Shown here piece after piece: positions 37,125 to 47,096 of a stretch of DNA of 64,000 bases (the first letter of the stretch is position 1; every line of letters starts with the position of its first letter). Source of the DNA: Roseinatronobacter ekhonensis (GTDB lineage: Bacteria; Pseudomonadota; Alphaproteobacteria; Rhodobacterales; Rhodobacteraceae). The stretch lies in NCBI RefSeq assembly GCF_900499075.1, contig NZ_UIHC01000002.1:62001-126000 (forward strand), in the 5' to 3' direction. Position numbers and translations under genes: made by a program. The notes beneath the pieces were generated by a model, which did not search any database, had not been told where the DNA came from, and saw only the letters and a program-made list of their open reading frames with translations.

Positions 37125-37865
37125 TCAGGCGGCGCAAAGGGTTTGAAGCCGCACCAGCGCCTCCGCGTAATTTGGCACATAATCCGCGATGTCGGCAGAA
37201 TTCTGCCCCTTGCTTTTGGCGAAGACCTGCAATCGCGGGTCATCGGGCTGGGCCGCGATCCCCGCGCGTGCGGCAATCGCGATGACCTGCGTCGCGGCAG
37301 ACCCGTCAGGGCGGTAAATATCCTCGAACACTTGCCAGTCCCATTGCATGGCACGATTGCGCAGCAATGTCAGGGTTTGCCCAAGGGCTGCGAAATCGAC
37401 ATGCACACGGTGGGGCAAGCGGGCAAGGTCAATCGGATGAGGCTGATGCGACCCTGCGATGATCTTGGGGTAGACATCTGCGGCCTCTGACGCGCCCCAA
37501 GCGCCGGTCGCCTGCGCCAGCAAAAGCGAGCCGATGCGCTTGGCCTCATTCCGGCGGGTCAGCACGATCATGTGGTAGCCGCGCGCTTGGCCCGCATCGA
37601 TCAGCTCGCGGGTAACGGCCATGGGCAGCACTTCGATGCAATGCTTGATGTTGGGGGTGTCGGTCAGGGCTGCGTCGATGTCGGCGCGTAAACGGGCCGT
37701 ATCACCATGTGCATCAAAGGCTTGGGTGATTGCACCCAGTTTGCGTTCGGCGTTGAACGGCTCATGCTCTATCGTGCGAAAGGCCGACAGCTTTGCAAGC
37801 GCCGTGGTCAATTCTGTCCCGCCGGTGCGGCGCAGCGTCAGGATAATCCAGGGCTTTTCGTGCAT
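37125..37865 (-). CDS. Sulfotransferase-like P-loop protein
   Basis: A 246-residue protein whose N-terminus, WIILTLRRTGGTELTTALAKL, resembles the 5'-PAPS loop of Stf0/NodH-like sulfotransferases. GYHMIVLTRRNEAKRIGSLLLA resembles the 3'-phosphate-binding segment. The match is weaker than for its neighbour. EHEPFN and VHVDFAAL elements also recall sulfotransferases. It is probably the first gene of the unit running through the second sulfotransferase and the giant glycosyltransferase. Its substrate is unknown. Confidence 0.75.
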   Translation of the reverse strand: MHEKPWIILTLRRTGGTELTTALAKLSAFRTIEHEPFNAERKLGAITQAFDAHGDTARLRADIDAALTDTPNIKHCIEVLPMAVTRELIDAGQARGYHMIVLTRRNEAKRIGSLLLAQATGAWGASEAADVYPKIIAGSHQPHPIDLARLPHRVHVDFAALGQTLTLLRNRAMQWDWQVFEDIYRPDGSAATQVIAIAARAGIAAQPDDPRLQVFAKSKGQNSADIADYVPNYAEALVRLQTLCAA

Positions 37866-37946
37866 GGTCCGACCTTAAGCGAATGTCGATGCACCATAGC
37901 ATCGCCTGCCACGGCTTCAAGCCGGGCGACCGGTCAGGCCGAAGAA

Positions 37947-37971
37947 CATGGGCGCTAATTCAGCGCCCATG
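37947..37971 (-). terminator. Perfect inverted repeat after the RTX gene
   Basis: CATGGGCGCT (37947-37956) and AGCGCCCATG (37962-37971) are perfect complements around a five-base loop, 19 bases past the RTX stop. The exit on the minus strand is only weakly T-rich (TTCTTC), so it is a probable but not classical terminator. Confidence 0.65.
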
Positions 37972-37989
37972 CCCGTCGTGCGGTGTTGC

Positions 37990-39363
37990 TCAGGCTCCGA
38001 CAAGATCGTTGACTATGTTGATATAGTTCGCCATCTGGGCGGTATCGGTGATGCCTTGCAGGGTGACAATATCCCCATCGCCAAAGTCGAATACGAGGTT
38101 GCCACCAACCACATTGCCATAGGTCGAGATGACCGCTGCGGTCGTCAGGCCACCGCCCCACAGGTCCGCATCCAGTTCCAGCATATCGTTCTCGGAGAAG
38201 TCGAAATCCTCGACAAGCAAAGTGTCATGGCCGTCCTCGAACACGAAGGTATCGGCATCATCGAACCCGCGCACTGTGTCGTCGCCGGTGCCGCCGATGA
38301 TCCGGTCATCGCCGAGGTTGCCGCCGATATTGTCGTCATCCGCGCCGCCGAAAATGGTGTCATTGTCTATACTGCCGTAAATTTCGTCGTCACCGCCATT
38401 GCCGTAGATCGTGGTTTCCCCAAGGTAAATGCCGCCGTAGACGGTGTCATCGCCTGCGCCGCCATTGATGGTGTCCGCGCCACCACCACCGCCGATCCGG
38501 TCGCCGCCGTCAGAGGCGTTGATTTCATCTGCACCGCCCATGCCCCACAACGCATTGAACCCTGTGGTGAGCGTGCCATCGGCGTTCAGAGTGTCCTCGC
38601 CGCCTCCGCCGTAAAGCGTGTCATTGCCAGCGCCGCCATGGAGCAGGTCTTGGTCTGCGCCGCCACCAATAATGTCATTACCATTGTCGCCATACAGTGA
38701 GTCATCGCCCGCGCCGCCCCAAAGGCGATCGTCGTTGTCATTGCCGCGAATGCTATCGAAACCGTCTTGGCCGCGAATGGTGTCATTCCCGTCACCGCCA
38801 TTTAGCGTATCGCCGCCACCGCCGCCAACGATGGAATCGTAGCCGCCATTTCCAGAAATGTCGTCATTTCCCGCGCTGCCAGACACATCATCAGTGTTGT
38901 TGCTGCCCAAATAGGTAATGTTTGACGTGACGAGCTCATTTTCATCGTCGCCAAAACCAAAGACCTGAGCGCCTGTGGCATTCCTCGCATCAACGATCAG
39001 GTCTTGTTGGGACAGTATGGCCAGCATCGCAGTAGGGTCGTCGTCGTCCAGCAGCCCTTGCAAGGCTTGGTCGAATTCGTCGAAAGTCCAGCTTATTCCT
39101 GTGATCGTCGCAACCAGATTATTCTGAGCGTCGCGCGTTTCCCACCCGGATATCGTGCCGCTAACGAAATCATCGCCAACGAACAAGCCGGTACCATTGA
39201 TCGTGGTGAGCGCCCCGGTCGCAGGGGTTCTGATCTCTACTTCTGTCGATGTCTGGGACAACAAGTCTGGCCAGTCCCAAAACACGAAGTCAAAAAACGG
39301 TATTGGGCTATCGCCGGGCAGTGTTGGGACAGCCCCAGTGAGAACGATTCTTGCTGGGGGCAT
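37990..39363 (-). CDS. RTX calcium-binding repeat protein
   Basis: A 457-residue acidic protein. Residues 1-150 form a globular domain of no recognised family. About 165-350 is a run of RTX nonapeptides (GGxGxDxUx, for example [30 protein letters not shown]) that bind calcium and fold as a beta-roll outside the cell. The last 100 residues ([33 protein letters not shown]) match the usual C-terminal type I secretion region. There is no N-terminal signal peptide, which fits type I secretion. No ABC exporter gene is in the window. The start has GGAGA just upstream. Confidence 0.92.
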   Translation of the reverse strand: MPPARIVLTGAVPTLPGDSPIPFFDFVFWDWPDLLSQTSTEVEIRTPATGALTTINGTGLFVGDDFVSGTISGWETRDAQNNLVATITGISWTFDEFDQALQGLLDDDDPTAMLAILSQQDLIVDARNATGAQVFGFGDDENELVTSNITYLGSNNTDDVSGSAGNDDISGNGGYDSIVGGGGGDTLNGGDGNDTIRGQDGFDSIRGNDNDDRLWGGAGDDSLYGDNGNDIIGGGADQDLLHGGAGNDTLYGGGGEDTLNADGTLTTGFNALWGMGGADEINASDGGDRIGGGGGADTINGGAGDDTVYGGIYLGETTIYGNGGDDEIYGSIDNDTIFGGADDDNIGGNLGDDRIIGGTGDDTVRGFDDADTFVFEDGHDTLLVEDFDFSENDMLELDADLWGGGLTTAAVISTYGNVVGGNLVFDFGDGDIVTLQGITDTAQMANYINIVNDLVGA

Positions 39364-39572
39364 AACTTTTCTCCATTCAAAACCTTGATTTCGCTACCAT
39401 AGTCACAAGCTCGCGATTTCACAACATATCCGGCTGTGGTAATCGTGCACCTCACATTTGAAAGTCGGGTCAACGCCCCAGCCGCTGCGCGCATTTTGTC
39501 TGTTACGAGCCAGATATGAGGGTCGGTATTATTGATGCGTGCGTATTCGCACTTTTGCGGTGTCGTCGAATA

Positions 39573-39602
39573 AAAAAGCCCGACCAATCTGGCCGGGCTT
39601 TT
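39573..39602 (-). terminator. Intrinsic terminator after ftsH
   Basis: On the minus strand the stem AAGCCCG/CGGGCTT, extended by CCA/TGG across one mismatch, is followed by a six-T run. It lies about 20 bases past the ftsH stop. Confidence 0.9.
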
Positions 39603-39623
39603 CGCTGAAGTGTATCTGGTCGA

Positions 39624-41549
39624 TCACGCGCTGGGTTCGGGTTCCATCCCATCGCTGCCTTCGTCCCCGCCGCGTTTGCGGCCACGGGTTTTCGGGATAC
39701 TTGCCACAGACGGAGTCCCGCTACTGGGCGTATCGGCGTCGTCATCGTCGCGTCCGATGGGTTCGCCGCGCATGACGCGCCCAATCTCGGGACCGGTCAG
39801 CGTTTCGTATTCCAGCAGGCCTTGCGCCAGATTTTCGAGATGCTCTTTATGCTCGGTCAGAACACGTTTCGCGGTCTCGTAGCCTTCGTTGACCAGTTCG
39901 CGCACCTTGTCATCGATCATCTTCTGGGTGATGCCCGAATGGTTCGACCCGCCGCCATAGCTGCCAAGGTAGCTTTGCTGCTCATTGGCGTAATCGACAT
40001 AGCCCAGCTCTTCATCGAAGCCGAATTGCGTGACCATGGCGCGGGCGATTTTCGTCACCTGCTGGATGTCGCTGGCCGCGCCTGACGTGACCGCATCCTC
40101 GCCAAAGATGATCTCTTCGGCGACGCGCCCGCCCATCGCCATGGCGATCTTGGACTTGTATTTGCGGTAGCTGACCGACAGTTGGTCGCGCTCCGGCAGG
40201 GACAGCACCAGACCCAGCGCACGACCGCGCGGGATGATGGTGGCCTTGTGGATCGGGTCATGCTCGGGAACATGCAGACCGACCACCGCGTGGCCTGCCT
40301 CATGATAGGCGGTCAGCTTCTTCTCATCCTCGGTCATGACCATGGAACGACGCTCCGCGCCCATCATGACCTTGTCCTTGGCGTTTTCGAAGTCATCCAT
40401 CACCACAAAGCGGCGGTTCGAGCGCGCGGCCATCAGCGCCGCTTCGTTCACAAGGTTTGCCAAGTCCGCACCAGAGAACCCAGGGGTGCCGCGCGCGATG
40501 ATGCGCAGGTCGACATTCGGGCCCAGCGGCACCTTGCGGGCGTGAACGCCCAGAATGCGCTCGCGACCTTTGATGTCCGGGTTCGGAACCTGAACCTGAC
40601 GGTCGAAGCGTCCGGGGCGCAAGAGCGCCGGGTCCAGCACGTCAGGACGGTTGGTCGCGGCGACGATGATGATGCCTTCATTGGCCTCAAAACCGTCCAT
40701 CTCGACCAGCAACTGGTTCAGCGTCTGTTCGCGCTCGTCATTGCCGCCGCCATAGCCCACACCACGCGACCGGCCAACGGCGTCGATCTCGTCGATGAAC
40801 ACGATGCAGGGCGCGTTTTTCTTGGCTTGCTCGAACATGTCGCGCACGCGGCTTGCGCCCACGCCCACAAACATCTCGACAAAGTCAGAGCCGGAGATGG
40901 TGAAGAACGGCACGCCCGCTTCGCCCGCAACGGCGCGCGCCAGCAGGGTTTTACCCGTGCCCGGAGGGCCGACCAACAGCGCGCCCTTGGGGATCTTGCC
41001 GCCGAGGCGCGAGAATTTCTGCGGGTTGCGCAGGAATTCCACGATTTCTTCAAGGTCATCCTTGGCTTCGTCAATGCCCGCCACGTCGTCAAACGTCACA
41101 CGGCCCTGCTTTTCGGTCAGCAGCTTGGCCTTTGACTTGCCAAAGCCCATCGCGCCGCCTTTGCCACCGCCCTGCATGCGGTTCATGAAATAGATCCACA
41201 CACCGATCAGCAACAGGAACGGCAGCCACAGCATAAGCGTGGACATGAAGCCTGACTGCTGCTGCGGCTGCGCTTCGACCGGAATGTTCTGGTCCAGCAG
41301 GCGTTGGGTCAGCGTGGTGTCATCGGGGCGCACGGTGCTGTATTGCTGGCCGTCGCTGCCAACGAACACGATGCGTTCGCCATCAATGGTCACGCGGCTG
41401 ACCTCGTTATTGTCCACGCGCGTGATGAAATCCGAATAGTTGACGCTGCGTGCCGAGGATGTGCTGCTGCCATTGCTGAACATGTTGAACAACATGATCA
41501 TCAGCAGAAAGAGCACGATCCAGAAAGCGAAATTCCGTGCGTTGCCCAC
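39624..41549 (-). CDS. ftsH: ATP-dependent zinc metalloprotease FtsH
   Basis: Membrane-anchored AAA protease that degrades misassembled membrane proteins and regulators such as RpoH, 641 residues. The N-terminus has two spans ([18 protein letters not shown]-like and [18 protein letters not shown]) around a periplasmic domain. The AAA module has Walker [20 protein letters not shown], Walker [12 protein letters not shown] and the SRH. The zinc site is the HEAGHA motif in [12 protein letters not shown]. The start is a GTG at 41549 with AGGAGAGG upstream. Confidence 0.97.
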   Translation of the reverse strand: MGNARNFAFWIVLFLLMIMLFNMFSNGSSTSSARSVNYSDFITRVDNNEVSRVTIDGERIVFVGSDGQQYSTVRPDDTTLTQRLLDQNIPVEAQPQQQSGFMSTLMLWLPFLLLIGVWIYFMNRMQGGGKGGAMGFGKSKAKLLTEKQGRVTFDDVAGIDEAKDDLEEIVEFLRNPQKFSRLGGKIPKGALLVGPPGTGKTLLARAVAGEAGVPFFTISGSDFVEMFVGVGASRVRDMFEQAKKNAPCIVFIDEIDAVGRSRGVGYGGGNDEREQTLNQLLVEMDGFEANEGIIIVAATNRPDVLDPALLRPGRFDRQVQVPNPDIKGRERILGVHARKVPLGPNVDLRIIARGTPGFSGADLANLVNEAALMAARSNRRFVVMDDFENAKDKVMMGAERRSMVMTEDEKKLTAYHEAGHAVVGLHVPEHDPIHKATIIPRGRALGLVLSLPERDQLSVSYRKYKSKIAMAMGGRVAEEIIFGEDAVTSGAASDIQQVTKIARAMVTQFGFDEELGYVDYANEQQSYLGSYGGGSNHSGITQKMIDDKVRELVNEGYETAKRVLTEHKEHLENLAQGLLEYETLTGPEIGRVMRGEPIGRDDDDADTPSSGTPSVASIPKTRGRKRGGDEGSDGMEPEPSA

Positions 41550-41623
41550 GGGCCTCTCCTTTAGTCAGGTCGGCGCGGGTCGCGCCGTTGTTCCAGTGTT
41601 ACATAGCGATTACCGCGCCGCAA

Positions 41624-42847
41624 TCAATGAGCGTCGCCGGTTGCGGGCCAATCGGGCGGCAATGCGCGGCAATTTGCCCGAAATTCCGGGTTAAATCCGG
41701 CCAGAGGCGCAGCAATCAACCGCTCACCCGCCCAGACCGACGGGCTTGAGAGCACGGAGTCGCGGGGCACCAACCAGCTTGCGCGGTCGGTTTGCGACAG
41801 TCCCACAGGACCAAGTGCGCGGGTTTCCAGCCCGTCATGTGCCGGGCCGGTGATCTGCCAGCGCCCGTCCCACGGTCCGGGGGCAGGGGCTGTGACGGTG
41901 TCCACCGCCTTCCATTCACGGCAGATACGCAGCTGGTCGGGGCCTTGCACCAACACGCAGCCATGCAGCGTGGCGCGCGCGGTGTCGAGCGTGCTGCGCA
42001 AGGCGCTCAGGCGGGGGCGATACGCGGAATTGCCGACAAAGCACAGCGCCGCGGCGACCAGACGGTCCCGCGTGTCGGCTGGCAAGGCGCTCAGTCCGGC
42101 ACGGTCCAGCAGCAGGTCGCCGTGCTCTTGACGCACCAACGCACCTGCGGCCTGTTGCGCGGCATTGTCCAGCACGCTGCGCGCTGCGGCCATGCGGTCC
42201 GCGGTCTCTGCCAGCCGGTCAACATCCAGCCCCAAGGTCGCGATTGCCTGCCGGGTGCGCACCCGTTCATAGCCCGTGTCATCATTGCTGGGGTCGTCGG
42301 CCCAGTCCCAGCCAAGGCTGCGCAGATGGGCGCGCAACGTGTCGCGGCGCGTATCCAACAGCGGGCGCAGCCATGTCAGTCCTTTGGCAGTGCGGGCAGG
42401 TGCCATGGCCGCCAACCCGTCCACGCCAGAGCCGCGCTTCAGCCGCATCAGCAGGGTTTCCGCCTGATCGTCGCGGGTGTGCCCCAGCGCGACATGCGTG
42501 ATCCCGCGCGCATTGGCCCATGCTGCCAACAGGTCTTGGCGGGCCTGCCGCGCGCGGTCTTGCAGATTGCCGCGCCCGTCCCACGACCATGGCAAGATGT
42601 CATGCGGTGCGGCCAACCCTGCGGCCCGTGCGGCGACCAGCGCGCATTCGCCCTTTGCTTCGGGCCGTAACCCGTGATCGACCGATGCAACATACAACCG
42701 GCAGCCGTGGCGCGCGGCCCAACCGCTGGCCAGATGCAACAGCGCCATGGAATCGCCACCGCCCGACACTGCCAACCCAAGGGCTTGGGGCGGGTCCGGC
42801 AACAGGGTATCCATCGCGCCGTTGAAGCGGTCGGGCAGGGTGGTCAA
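41624..42847 (-). CDS. tilS: tRNA(Ile)-lysidine synthetase
   Basis: Modifies C34 of the CAU-anticodon tRNA-Ile to lysidine so that it reads AUA codons. The PP-loop SGGGDSMALLHLA is near the N-terminus, followed by VASVDHGLRPEA and LGHTRDDQAETLLMRLKRGSGVDGLAAM, all TilS hallmarks. Length is 407 residues. The start is uncertain: a TTG at 42847 overlaps the cpoB stop, while an ATG at 42814 is also in frame. It lies between cpoB and ftsH on the same strand. Confidence 0.95.
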   Translation of the reverse strand: MTTLPDRFNGAMDTLLPDPPQALGLAVSGGGDSMALLHLASGWAARHGCRLYVASVDHGLRPEAKGECALVAARAAGLAAPHDILPWSWDGRGNLQDRARQARQDLLAAWANARGITHVALGHTRDDQAETLLMRLKRGSGVDGLAAMAPARTAKGLTWLRPLLDTRRDTLRAHLRSLGWDWADDPSNDDTGYERVRTRQAIATLGLDVDRLAETADRMAAARSVLDNAAQQAAGALVRQEHGDLLLDRAGLSALPADTRDRLVAAALCFVGNSAYRPRLSALRSTLDTARATLHGCVLVQGPDQLRICREWKAVDTVTAPAPGPWDGRWQITGPAHDGLETRALGPVGLSQTDRASWLVPRDSVLSSPSVWAGERLIAAPLAGFNPEFRANCRALPPDWPATGDAH

Positions 42848-43614
42848 GGGCAGGCAAGCCGCGCGCGCGCGTCGTCTGCCTGCGCCGCTTGCGGGCTTCC
42901 GGCGAAACGGGCGCGCAGCTCGTCGAACATGGCGCAGGCTTCTGCCACCTGATCCAGCCGTCCAAGGCTTTCGCCCAAAGCCAACAGCGCGCGTGGTGCG
43001 TCTGGCCCGTCGGGCGCGGCCATATACAGGTTCAGATAGGCGCGCGCGGCGTCGGGTTCGCGGCCCAGATCGCGATTGACCTCGGCCAGTTTGAAGCTCG
43101 CCTCGGGGCCAAGCGGAGAGCCCGGATAGGTTTCGATGAATTGCGCCAGCGCCGTAGCGGCCTCTTGTGGTGCGCCCTCTGCGGCCAGCGCCATGGCGGC
43201 ATCGAAGGCCCGCTGTTCGCCAGCCGCAAGCTGGGGCTGCGACAGATCGGGCATGGATTGGCCAAGGGCGGGTGGCGACAGCCCGTCAGTGCTGCCGCCC
43301 TCCAGTTCTGTCAGACGAAATTCCAGATCGCCCAAACGGTTCGATGCGGCATCAATCGCGCGGCGGATGCGGAATTCCAATTCCTCTGTGCGCCCCGTCA
43401 GGTCTGCCAAAGCCGCCTCCATCCGGTCGACGCGGTCCAGCAGGCTGCCGTCATAACCCGGCTGCGATGCCCCCTCGCCAGAGGACAGCTCGCGCGCCAG
43501 ATCCGCTACGGCACCCGTCAGCGCGGTCAGCTCCGCGCGCAATTCGGCCACGGTGTCGGCACTTGCCGGGGCGGCAAGCACAAGGGTCAGGATGATGGCG
43601 CGCAACGCGTGCAT
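42844..43614 (-). CDS. cpoB: Cell-division coordinator CpoB (Tol-Pal system YbgF)
   Basis: A 256-residue periplasmic protein linked to Tol-Pal and peptidoglycan synthesis. A signal peptide (IILTLVLAAPASA) is followed by a coiled-coil stretch (about 20-105, with LLDRVDRMEAALADLTGRTEELEF-type heptads). A TPR domain from about residue 130 has AFDAAMALAAEGAPQEAATALAQF and GSPLGPEASFKLAEVNRDLG. It sits just downstream of pal in the standard tol order. Confidence 0.93.
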   Translation of the reverse strand: MHALRAIILTLVLAAPASADTVAELRAELTALTGAVADLARELSSGEGASQPGYDGSLLDRVDRMEAALADLTGRTEELEFRIRRAIDAASNRLGDLEFRLTELEGGSTDGLSPPALGQSMPDLSQPQLAAGEQRAFDAAMALAAEGAPQEAATALAQFIETYPGSPLGPEASFKLAEVNRDLGREPDAARAYLNLYMAAPDGPDAPRALLALGESLGRLDQVAEACAMFDELRARFAGSPQAAQADDARARLACP

Positions 43615-43617
43615 GGC

Positions 43618-44142
43618 TTACCCCGCAGCCCCGCCCGACACGACCGTCACCGCGCGGCGGTTCCGGTTCCAGCAGCGCGGCTCGGCGCAGGCTTCGACCG
43701 GGCGTTCCTTGCCGTAGCTGACTGTGCGCAGCCGGTTGGCGGCCACCCCTTCGGAAATCAGGAAGCGTTGCACCGTGTCGGCGCGGCGCGCACCCAAGGC
43801 GACGTTGTATTCGCGGGTGCCGCGTTCATCCGCGTGCCCTTCGACAACAACCGCAAATTGCGGGTTAGCGCGCAGCCATGCGGCTTGACCGGACAAGGTG
43901 CTGCGGCCTTCGGGCGTCAGGTCAGAACTGTTGTCGTCAAAAAACACCCTGTCGCCGATGCGTTGCTGGAAATGCGCGACAGAGCGCGGGTCATTGGGGT
44001 CGCCCAGTGTGCCGGTGGTGATGCCTCCCTCGCCGCCAAACCCATTGGCCCCGCCGCCGCCGAACATGCCGGGGCGCGGGTTGTTACACGCGGCCAGCGC
44101 AAGCCCCGCCAGCAAGAGAAGCGATTTTGTGGTCAAATTCAT
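43618..44142 (-). CDS. pal: Peptidoglycan-associated lipoprotein Pal
   Basis: Outer-membrane lipoprotein that binds peptidoglycan and TolB, 174 residues. The signal peptide ends in the lipobox LAAC with lipidated C19. A Gly-rich linker (GGGGANGFGGEGG) precedes the OmpA-like domain: VFFDDNSSDLTPEGRSTL, VVVEGHADERGTREYN, LGARRADTVQRFL. The Asp and Arg that hold diaminopimelate are kept. The ATG at 44142 fits the signal peptide. Confidence 0.97.
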   Translation of the reverse strand: MNLTTKSLLLLAGLALAACNNPRPGMFGGGGANGFGGEGGITTGTLGDPNDPRSVAHFQQRIGDRVFFDDNSSDLTPEGRSTLSGQAAWLRANPQFAVVVEGHADERGTREYNVALGARRADTVQRFLISEGVAANRLRTVSYGKERPVEACAEPRCWNRNRRAVTVVSGGAAG

Positions 44143-44158
44143 GTCGTGTGTCCCATTG

Positions 44159-45466
44159 TTATGGCAAGAGCGGGCCCCAGGCCGGATCGCTGGCCGAGGA
44201 AGAAAGCGGCACGCGGCGCAGGTTGCGCCCCGAGATATCCACTGCGTAAAGCGCGGGATCACCCCCTTGCGCCTCTCGGGTGAACATTATGACACGCCCG
44301 TTTGGCGCCCAAGTCGGCCCTTCGTCAAGGAAAGAAGCCGTGAGCAGGCGTTCTTCGGACCCGTCAGAGCGCATGACGCCGATATGGAAGCGCCCGGCAT
44401 GCGACTTGGTAAAGGCGATCAGATCGCCGCGCGGCGACCAGACCGGCGTCGAATAGCGGCCCTGACCAAAGCTGATGCGCTGCGCCTCGCCCCCGTTTGC
44501 GGGCATGACATAGATCTGGCTGGCCCCTGACCGGTCGGATTCGAAGGTCAGGAACCGCCCGTCGGGCGAAAAGCTGGGAGCCGTGGCAATCGCTGGCGAA
44601 TTGGTCAGGCGCACCATCTGGCCGGTGCCAAGGTCCAGCCGAAACAGGTCTGTCGTGCCGCCCATCGCGGCGGAAAACACCAGCGCGCGCCCGTCGGGCG
44701 AAAATCGGGGCGAGAAGGTCATCGCGCCCGGTATCTCGCCCACAAGCTGTGCTTGCCCCGACCGCAAATCCATCAGCGCAATGCGCGGGCTGCCGGTCTG
44801 GTAGGTGGTGTAGACTGCCTTGTCGCCAGTGGGCGACACGCGCGGCGCTATGACCAAAGCGCGCCCGTCGGTCAGGGTGCGGATGTTCTGGCCGTCCTGA
44901 TCCATGATTGCCAGCCGTTTGACGCGGTTTTCGCGCGGGCCAGATTCGGCCACGAAGACAACACGGCTGTCGAAATAGCCGCCCTCGCCGGTGATCTGGC
45001 TATAGACCGCGTCCGACACTTTATGCGCCATGCGCCGCCAGTCCTGCACCGTGCCCGCAAATTGCAGCCCTTGGCCCATTTGCTGCCCCGACACCACGTC
45101 GAACAGGCGGAACTTGACGGTCAGGTTATTGCCACTGGCCGCCACCGACCCCACGATCAGGGCTTGGGCGTTGACCGCCCGCCAATCGGGATAGGACACG
45201 CCTGCGTCAAAGCTGGTGATCCGCGCGATATGCGCGGCGGGCGACACTTCGCGAAACAAGCCCGTGCCCGACAGGTTCGCGGCGACCACCCGCGAGAGCG
45301 CCTCTGCATATTGGCCACCGCCCTGATCTTCCGGCACGAAGGCGGGAACGGCGAAGGGCATCGGCTCGATGACCCCTTCGGTGATCTGCAAGCGCAAGGG
45401 CTGTGCCTGCGCCGCCATGCCAAAACCCATCCAGAGCGCCAGAAAAGCAATCAAAAGCCGTGTCAT
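44159..45466 (-). CDS. tolB: Tol-Pal system protein TolB
   Basis: A periplasmic beta-propeller protein linking TolA and Pal, 435 residues. The signal peptide ([18 protein letters not shown]) is followed by an N-terminal alpha/beta domain ([20 protein letters not shown]). The six-bladed propeller has WD40-like blades ([59 protein letters not shown]). The ATG at 45466 overlaps the tolA stop (ATGA). Pal follows 16 bases later. Confidence 0.97.
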   Translation of the reverse strand: MTRLLIAFLALWMGFGMAAQAQPLRLQITEGVIEPMPFAVPAFVPEDQGGGQYAEALSRVVAANLSGTGLFREVSPAAHIARITSFDAGVSYPDWRAVNAQALIVGSVAASGNNLTVKFRLFDVVSGQQMGQGLQFAGTVQDWRRMAHKVSDAVYSQITGEGGYFDSRVVFVAESGPRENRVKRLAIMDQDGQNIRTLTDGRALVIAPRVSPTGDKAVYTTYQTGSPRIALMDLRSGQAQLVGEIPGAMTFSPRFSPDGRALVFSAAMGGTTDLFRLDLGTGQMVRLTNSPAIATAPSFSPDGRFLTFESDRSGASQIYVMPANGGEAQRISFGQGRYSTPVWSPRGDLIAFTKSHAGRFHIGVMRSDGSEERLLTASFLDEGPTWAPNGRVIMFTREAQGGDPALYAVDISGRNLRRVPLSSSASDPAWGPLLP

Positions 45467-46608
45467 CGCAGTCTCATCCCTTCGGGGTTGAATGTAATCT
45501 CGACATCGCGCCAAGCGTCATATTGCTCTGGCGGCAGGCCGTAGCCATTGCTTGAGCTTGCGCAACGGATGATGGCGCGGCGTGCGGCATCGAAAGCTTG
45601 CGCAATGGCACCGTCCGACCCTTGAGAACTTTCGACAATGTAGATGCTGCCCTGTTCGGGCATCGCGCCCGGTGTCATAGAAAAGCCCACGGTGACGGTG
45701 ACCTGCTGCGCTTCGGTGGAGAGGGTGCCAATGTTCCAGCACTGCTGGATCGCAAGGCGCAGGCGGTCGGCCTCTGATGCGCTGAACCCCGACTGAGGGC
45801 CCGGTGTGCCAAGGCCCGCAAGGCTGTCGGCCAGCGCGGCGGCCACGGCGTCGGCGACCTCGTCCGCGACATCTGGTTCCGGCGCGGGCTCCGGCTCCGG
45901 TTCTGGCGCTGGCTCTGGCGTCGGCTCGGGGTCCGGCGTTTCAGCAACCTCGACCGGCGTCGGCGCGGGGCGCTCTGGCCGCGTGCGCGGCCTTGGGCTG
46001 ACCGTGGGCGCGGCTGCGGCGCGGTCCAGACTGTCGGTTTCCGTTTCGGTGGCTTCGGTCACGATTTCGGTCGTCGCCTCTGGTGGGGCGGCTTGGTCCT
46101 GTTCGGGCAAGACCACATCGCCCTGCGCGTCCGCGCTGGTCTGCGGTTGCGCGGTCAGGTCGATCGTGGCGTCCTCTGGTGGCGCGTCCGATGGCGTCGG
46201 GGCCACGCGGTCCACGGGGCGTGGGGCAGGACGCTCCGTCGCGCCGGGGGTCGGCGCGGGCGAAAAGATCGCCCCGGTCGAGTCCGGCGCGGGGGCGGGT
46301 GTCGGGTCTGGTTCAGGTTCCGGCATGGGGGCAGGCGGCTGAATCTGCTCTGGTTCGGGCGCTGGTTCCGGTTCCGGTTCCGGTTCGGGTGTCGGCTCGG
46401 GGGCAGGGACGGGCGCTTGCGCCCCGCTCATTGCCGCGAACTCTTCTGCACTGACCAGCGACACCTCGGCCACCGGCATGTCGCGCTCATTCGAGGGCGC
46501 GGCGAACAGGTCGAACACCAACACCCAGGCCACAAGGCCAAGGTGCAGCACGGCAGAGGCCTTTTGGCCCGTGTCCATCCGTCCGACAATGTCGCTTGCA
46601 ACGCTCAT
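45463..46608 (-). CDS. tolA: Tol-Pal system protein TolA
   Basis: A 381-residue inner-membrane protein that spans the periplasm to Pal/TolB. The N-terminal span is at about 18-36 ([20 protein letters not shown]). The long central region is Pro/Glu-rich, with PEPEPEP blocks at about 68-105 and again near 220-245, instead of the Ala/Lys helix of enterobacterial TolA. The C-terminal TonB-like domain ([56 protein letters not shown]) is intact. Identification rests on that domain and the tolQ-R-A-B order. Confidence 0.94.
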   Translation of the reverse strand: MSVASDIVGRMDTGQKASAVLHLGLVAWVLVFDLFAAPSNERDMPVAEVSLVSAEEFAAMSGAQAPVPAPEPTPEPEPEPEPAPEPEQIQPPAPMPEPEPDPTPAPAPDSTGAIFSPAPTPGATERPAPRPVDRVAPTPSDAPPEDATIDLTAQPQTSADAQGDVVLPEQDQAAPPEATTEIVTEATETETDSLDRAAAAPTVSPRPRTRPERPAPTPVEVAETPDPEPTPEPAPEPEPEPAPEPDVADEVADAVAAALADSLAGLGTPGPQSGFSASEADRLRLAIQQCWNIGTLSTEAQQVTVTVGFSMTPGAMPEQGSIYIVESSQGSDGAIAQAFDAARRAIIRCASSSNGYGLPPEQYDAWRDVEITFNPEGMRLR

Positions 46609-46623
46609 ATTGGCGAATGGCCC

Positions 46624-47094
46624 CTAGTTGCCTTGCCCGTCAAATCGCGGGCCGCCCTGTTCTGTGACCAGCCCGATATCGTTGAACCCGCCCGCGTTCA
46701 GGGCGCCCATGACCTGCACCACCCGCTCATACGGGATGGACCCGTCGGCGCGCAGGAACACCTTGCGGTTGGACCGCTCGGACGCGACCGCGCGCAGGCG
46801 GGGTATCAACTCATCCGCGCCGATTTCGCTATTCATCAACATGACTTGTCCGTCTGCGGTCAAGGTGACGGATAGCGGCTCCTCTTGCTCGGCTGGCAGC
46901 GCGCCCGCCGAGGTGCGCGGTAGTTCCACCGGCACACCCACCGTCAGCATGGGGGCTGCGACCATGAAGATGATCAGCAGCACCAGCATCACATCGACAA
47001 ACGGCGTGACGTTGATTTCCGACATGCGGCCCGTGCGCGCACGCCGCCCGCGCCGTCCTCCGCCCTTGGATTTGCCCATCAGTTGCGCGCCCAT
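46624..47094 (-). CDS. tolR: Tol-Pal system protein TolR
   Basis: A 156-residue ExbD-type subunit of the TolQR proton motor. The single span begins INVTPFVDVMLVLLIIFMVAAP and carries the essential Asp in PFVDVML. The periplasmic domain follows (LIPRLRAVASERSNRKVFLRADGSIPYERVVQVM). It lies two bases after tolQ. An ATG six codons in (47079) is an alternative start. Confidence 0.96.
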   Translation of the reverse strand: MGAQLMGKSKGGGRRGRRARTGRMSEINVTPFVDVMLVLLIIFMVAAPMLTVGVPVELPRTSAGALPAEQEEPLSVTLTADGQVMLMNSEIGADELIPRLRAVASERSNRKVFLRADGSIPYERVVQVMGALNAGGFNDIGLVTEQGGPRFDGQGN

Positions 47095-47096
47095 GG

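Noticed and set aside
38260-38880. Repetitive GC-rich DNA as a non-coding repeat
   Set aside because: The periodicity is explained by RTX nonapeptide codons in the minus-strand gene.
45880-46420. GGTTCCGG-type tandem repeats as a non-coding repeat
   Set aside because: They encode the Pro-Glu region of TolA, which is in frame and flanked by intact TolA domains.
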